Shown here: piece after piece, positions 59,840-64,000 of the stretch | Numbering within the stretch: the first letter of the stretch is position 1 | How the letters are laid out: the number at the start of each line of letters is the position of its first letter | Source of the DNA: Arthrobotrys musiformis | Taxonomy: Eukaryota > Ascomycota > Orbiliomycetes > Orbiliales > Orbiliaceae | Length of the DNA: 64,000 bases | Assembly: GCA_036971715.1 (NCBI GenBank) | Contig: JAVHJL010000009.1 | Coordinates: 1,736,001 to 1,800,000, forward strand | Direction of reading: 5' to 3' | Notes under the pieces: model-generated | The model's database searches: none | What the model saw: only the letters and a program-made list of their open reading frames with translations | Told to the model about the DNA's origin: nothing | Program-made: the position numbers and the translations under genes

Positions 59840-62612
59840 ATGCGTGAACTCGCGGGTGACATCATCCGCTTTTCCAATAACACTGGTAAGAACTCCTATA
59901 TTCACCAATACCCCTGCACGCAATCACAAAATACTGATACACTATAACTCGTTTTGTATAGCGGGCATGGAAAAGATCCTCAAATGTCTCCTTGGCCTTC
60001 TTCTAATCCCTGGAACACCAACTTTCAAATCTATGACATCGGTCTCTCACGGTACCAGATGTAAAGTCGAGAAAGCATCTAAGGAATTAAGTGTTGCCCG
60101 GAAAGTCGTCAAATTTCTCTATGTCCTTGATGCGGGCCTTAAAGCTATTGAGGCACGAAAGGGTGCAAAGGGTGGTCCGTTGAAGTGGTTCATTGTTGGG
60201 AAATGGGCGTGTGCATTCGTGTATGCTGCAAGTGAAGCGGTGACAATTGTGAGAACTATTGTTGATACCACCATTGCCCTATGATGCATGAACTGATACG
60301 TAAACCGAATCTAGTTACATACGATGCAAGTTCTAAACATTGTCAAGTCGAAATGGGCTCACTCCGCCAATCGAAAGGGAAATAAATTCTATTTCTTCTC
60401 GATCGCCTTTTCCGTCCTCGCATCCGCATACCAGCTCTATGAAATCACCGTGTCGGAACATCAATTGAGGAGGGAGAAGAGACGGGCCAAACACCAAAGG
60501 ATTGCTATGGCGGCTTCGGTCGGTGTCGCTACTCCATATGCGGCGCATGTCCGGTATAGCAGCAGCAGCGACTCGTCGAACTCATTCTCCAGCAGCGACT
60601 ATTCTAGTTCTTCGGAAGACGAACGCCGCCGCCGCCATCACCATCACCATCACCACCATTCCCAAGGACCACTGCCAGTAGCAGCATCTCCAGTTTCATC
60701 AGGCTCTTCTGTAGCCTCCCCAACTCTCAATCCCGCCGTTCTCGCCGCTGAGGCCCGGCTCGCCAATGCCGCCGAATGGGAGCGTAAGAAGCTTTTCATC
60801 GATGCCGCTAGAACTTCAGGCACACGTAACGAGGAAAAACCCAAGACTGGTGCCATCGTAACCCAACTTTTGGCCGATGTTTGCGATCTTGCTATCCCCG
60901 CTGGGAAAGTCGGGTGGTACCAGAACAAGGAGGCTATCAGTTTGGCATATCTCCTCAGCAGTGTGTTGGCTGGGAGCGTCATCTGGAGCAGAGTTAACGC
61001 TAAGACTACCCAACATGAGAGCAAAGGTGGCCATCCAGGGATCAAGATGGTGAGGAAGGACGAGTACGGTGTGAAAATGAGCGAGGAGGAGGAGAGGAGG
61101 AGGTATGAAATCAGGATAGAGGAGGAGAGACGGAAGGCTAGCGGCCATAGCCACGGTCAGTTGGCTGCGGCTGCTGGTGTCGGACTGGCAGCCGGTTTGG
61201 CAGCGGGTGCGATCCATGAACGCAAGAGTGCCAAGTCAAAGTACGAAGCCAGCTCCAGCTCCACACATATCGAAGAATCGAGGAAATCTAGTGGACGGTC
61301 AAAGTCTGAAACTAGATATGATATCGTTCATCACGAGGATGACAAGAGAAGGAGCAGCAGCCAGGGAGGACACGGTCACGGTCACATGGCTGCCGCAGCT
61401 GGCGTCGGGCTCGCAGCCGGCCTTGCAGCTGGCGCGATTGCTGGAAGTAGCGGCAGCTCTCGCCCCGACCGATCAAAGTCTGAGGCTGGACTCGTAGCAT
61501 CTGCCCACATTGAGGAAGAGAAGAGGAGGAAGAGCACCGGCAGCGGAAACCTTGCAGCTGCCGTTGGAGCCGGTGCTGCGGCTGGATACGTAGCTGGGAC
61601 CTTCACAGAGGGAAATAGCAGCTCCCATCAGTCTCAATCCGAATTCTCAAGCTCAACACGTATCGAGGAGGAGAGGAGGAAGCAGAGTTCTAGCTATAGC
61701 CAAGGGAATGTTGCTGCAAACGCCGGGCTTGCCGCGGGGGCTGGGCTCGCTGCCGGCTATGCCGCTGGTGCTTTCGCCGAAGGCAGTACCAGCTCGAATT
61801 TCGGTTACTCCCACCAATCCCAATCTGAATTCTCTAGCTCTACACACGTCAACGAGTCTAGCAGCTATGCACAGGGAAGCAGCAACTATGCACAAGGAAA
61901 TATCAGCTACACACAAGGCAGCAGCTATGGTCAAGAATATGCTGGTTACGGACAAGGGGCCAATAGCTACGGCCAAGGTTATGTCGCTGGAGCTGTTGGA
62001 GCTGGAGCTGGCGCCGGTTTCGCTGCCGGTGCTGTCACTGGTGGCTACTCGGAAATAGATGCAGGACGCCCCCACAGCGTTGCTGGTAGGATTGAAGACT
62101 CCTCTTACCAACATGAACTAGAGCAGCAGCGAGAAATGGACCTCGAACGCTCTAGCCATGCAGCTAGTACCGCTGACCTTAGCACTGTTGTTGACGTCGA
62201 CGTCGCCGCATCGATAACCGAAGCGGCTGCGACTTCCATCTCGAACAAGTCTAAGAAGAGAACCGGATACGGCGGTTGGTCCTACGAAGACGACGGTGGT
62301 GCCGGCGGACTTAACGAAACCCACTGGAGCCAAAACGGAACCACTGGAACTAGTATGCCAAAGGCAGAGGTAAATAACCCCGGCGTCCTTGAAGGAAGGA
62401 CAGGAGAGATTATCAGAACTTTGGGAATCGTTACTAATGACTCGCCATAGGAGGACGAGCATGCATTGAGAGCGAGGATCCAGGGTGCAAAAGACGTAAG
62501 TGATATGGATGTACCGGCCGGAGGAACGGGCCAGTTGAAGCCTTATACGACACTTACCTACGCAAAGGTAGCGAAGGACGGTGATAAGGACGGGGCTACG
62601 GTCGAAATTTAG
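59840..62612 (+). CDS. PEX11: PEX11-type peroxisomal membrane protein with glycine-zipper repeats and Tyr/Gly/Gln/Ser tract
   Basis: Four exons, 59840-59885, 59962-60248, 60315-62369 and 62451-62612, giving 849 residues. Junctions: IIRFSNNT-A-GMEKILKC, EAVTI-LHTMQVLN, MPKAE-EDEHALRA. The first 260 residues follow the PEX11 pattern: RFSNNTAGMEKIL, ARKVVKFLYVLD, a hydrophobic FVYAASEAVTI, and RKGNKFYFFSIAFSVLASAYQL. A natural Arg4-His8 run is at 215-226. ANAAEWERKKLFIDAAR to about 345 ends the homologous part. Then come five imperfect units (starting about 393, 468, 524, 577, 667), each a hydrophobic AAGVGLAAGLAAGAI-like zipper, preceded in the first four by a charged IEEERRK-type stretch. At about 606-667 is a tract of YAQG, YTQG and SYGQ motifs. 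PEX11 proteins shape and divide peroxisomes and are usually 230-300 residues. The PEX11 call rests on remembered motifs; the extension is of unknown role. Confidence 0.82.
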
Positions 62613-63403
62613 TGTATTTTTTTGGTATCATTTTTCTTTCGAAGTTTTGAAGTACATAGAGAGCAGTCGACTCCCAGTCATTTCCGATGCCTTCATTTCC
62701 TCTTCCCCTCCCTTCTTACCCCCATTTTGTTTTCTTTTTTTGGTCTGTCACTATCATTTTCCGGACATCGAAGCATTTATGTTTTGCGTATATCACATCG
62801 TCTTTTTTTTTCTTTTTTGGAGCGGTTGGGTTGCAATTTTGGGAACTTTTACCATTTCGAAGGGAGTAAGAAAAGCATGATACCGAGGAAACGGAGACCT
62901 TTTGTACGCGTGTACAAGATGGTTGTATCTAAACTGATAAATTTAGGGAGGATCGAATTCTCTATTCGACTCTTCTATATATTTGTTTGACTACTTGGGT
63001 GCCTGGGGATTTTGGGGCTGGTTTTTCTTTTACATATACAGTACATACTTACTTAATTAGACCCGTAAATAGATTAGATATTTTAAATGTATACATACAA
63101 ATCAAAATTAAATATTCGAATCGGATTAGAAGGTATCTTATACTCTGGCGGCCACCCCGATTCTAAAGCTTGGTCGTGGAATCTGTGTTGCATCGTGTTG
63201 TGTTTTGAATTTGACACTAGTCCTGATTGGGATTAGATCGCGCAGATGGATAAGTTACCCAAATTTTCTGGAGATCTTGGTTTTTTTTTTGGTCCGCGAC
63301 ACAAGACACCGCTACCTCGAGTCTGCGACAGCATTGTATATACCGGTCCCACAACCCCCGACTGCACAGATATACGGCTTCATTTACTCATCCTGCTGCC
63401 ACA
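62613..63403. other. Intergenic region, PEX11 / PXR1
   Basis: T-rich 3' flank of the peroxin gene (62613-62830), then an AT-rich stretch and the PXR1 promoter. No coding signal; open frames of 60-120 codons here are Phe/Ser-rich products of the T-rich sequence. Confidence 0.6.
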
Positions 63404-64000
63404 ATGGGTCTCGCCGGTCCGTCAAAGAAGAGGTATTGTCCCCGCAATCGCAATCAAGTTGCTATCCTACCAATTGCGCCCGTCGGATTGAACAAGAGCT
63501 AATCCCCTCCATTCCAATTCGCACGATCTATAGAAAAATCTCCCACGACCCGAATAACACAAAATGGACCCGCTCAACAGGGTTCGGCCACAAAATGCTG
63601 CTCTCGCAGGGCTGGTCGCCCGGTACGATCCTTGGTCCGGACCCTAATAACCCGCACCACACTGCTGCCTCGCAGTTTGGTATCAAAGTCATGTTGAAGG
63701 ACGATACGCTCGGTTTGGGGTGTAGGGGTAGTCAAGAGGATACTTGTACGGGACTGGGAGATCTGCAGAGTTTGTTGGGGAGGCTGAATGGGAAGGCCGA
63801 GGTGGAGGTTAGGAGTGAGGAGGAGACGAGAAGGAAGATGTGGATTGAGGGGAGGTATGGGATGAGATTTGTCAAGGGGGAGACCCTGGAGAGTACATGG
63901 GTTATGAATGGACTGAAGAAGGGTCTGGAAGAGGAGGAGGAGGGGAGTGATCAGGAGGCGGAAGATGCTGAGGAGAAATCGACAGGCACTGAAGACGAGG
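63404..64000 (+). CDS. PXR1: G-patch ribosome biogenesis factor PXR1/GNO1 (PINX1 family), 3' end outside window
   Basis: Exon 1 is 63404-63432 and exon 2 runs from 63534 past the window edge; 165 residues are visible. The 101-bp intron (GTATTG donor, GCTAAT branch, TATAG acceptor) splits the start, joining MGLAGPSKKR to KISHDPNNTKWTRS, the invariant N-terminus of the family. The G-patch follows: STGFGHKMLLSQGWSPGTILG. Next come VMLKDDTLGLGCR and CTGLGDLQSLLGRLNGK, both family blocks. After about residue 125 the sequence becomes Glu-rich. The yeast protein acts in the nucleolus and activates the Prp43 helicase through its G-patch for rRNA and snoRNA processing; animal PINX1 also affects telomerase. 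The Lys-rich KKE-type tail expected in the family is beyond the window. Confidence 0.93.

Noticed and set aside
1..64000. CRISPR arrays, operons, riboswitches, prophage, rRNA genes
   Set aside because: None seen; the window is spliced fungal nuclear DNA.

Overview
The window is nuclear DNA of a filamentous ascomycete (Pezizomycotina). This is inferred from short GT-AG introns of about 60-170 bp with CTAAC/CTAAT-type branch points, from fungus-specific families (Zn(II)2Cys6 regulator, DUF4246, fungal SAM+PH scaffold, DOPA 4,5-dioxygenase-like protein), and from the absence of bacterial-type operons. The class cannot be fixed from sequence alone. About 13 well-supported genes occupy 64 kb. They were rebuilt exon by exon from reading frame, splice sites and family alignment recalled from memory.

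Left block (1-9 kb) is compact and mostly housekeeping: a possible partial gene at the left edge (-), an acidic nuclear-type protein (+), tRNA m3C methyltransferase TRM140 (-, 3 exons), a DUF4246 protein (+, 4 exons), LSM6 (+, 3 exons) and a GNAT acetyltransferase (-, 3 exons). A gene-poor stretch follows, holding one unrecognised gene (12.3-13.2 kb) and a Zn2Cys6 transcription factor (19.3-21.3 kb, -).

From 21.3 to 37.9 kb I find no gene. This 16.6 kb desert holds poly(A)/poly(T) runs and a 19-unit (ATTTTT) array. A SAM+PH scaffold gene (37.9-40.9 kb, +) ends the desert. Another sparse zone (41-56 kb) carries an unusual nuclease-like plus kinase-like fusion gene (43.4-44.9 kb, -), a four-helix membrane protein (48.7-49.9 kb, -) and possible gene remnants near 52.5-54.4 kb.

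Right block (56.3-64 kb) is compact again: a mitochondrial FMP32/CCDC90-type protein (+), a DOPA 4,5-dioxygenase-like gene with 10- and 16-nt microexons (-), a large PEX11-type peroxisomal membrane protein with added glycine-zipper repeats and a Tyr/Gly/Gln/Ser-rich tract (+), and the start of the G-patch ribosome-biogenesis factor PXR1/PINX1 (+, cut by the window edge). The genes do not form an evident pathway. The pattern is conserved blocks separated by accessory-type, low-density DNA.

The best candidate for something little described is the nuclease-kinase fusion. Next are the oxygenase-like signature in DUF4246 and the repeat-expanded peroxin. Product names rest on motif recognition only; no database search was run.
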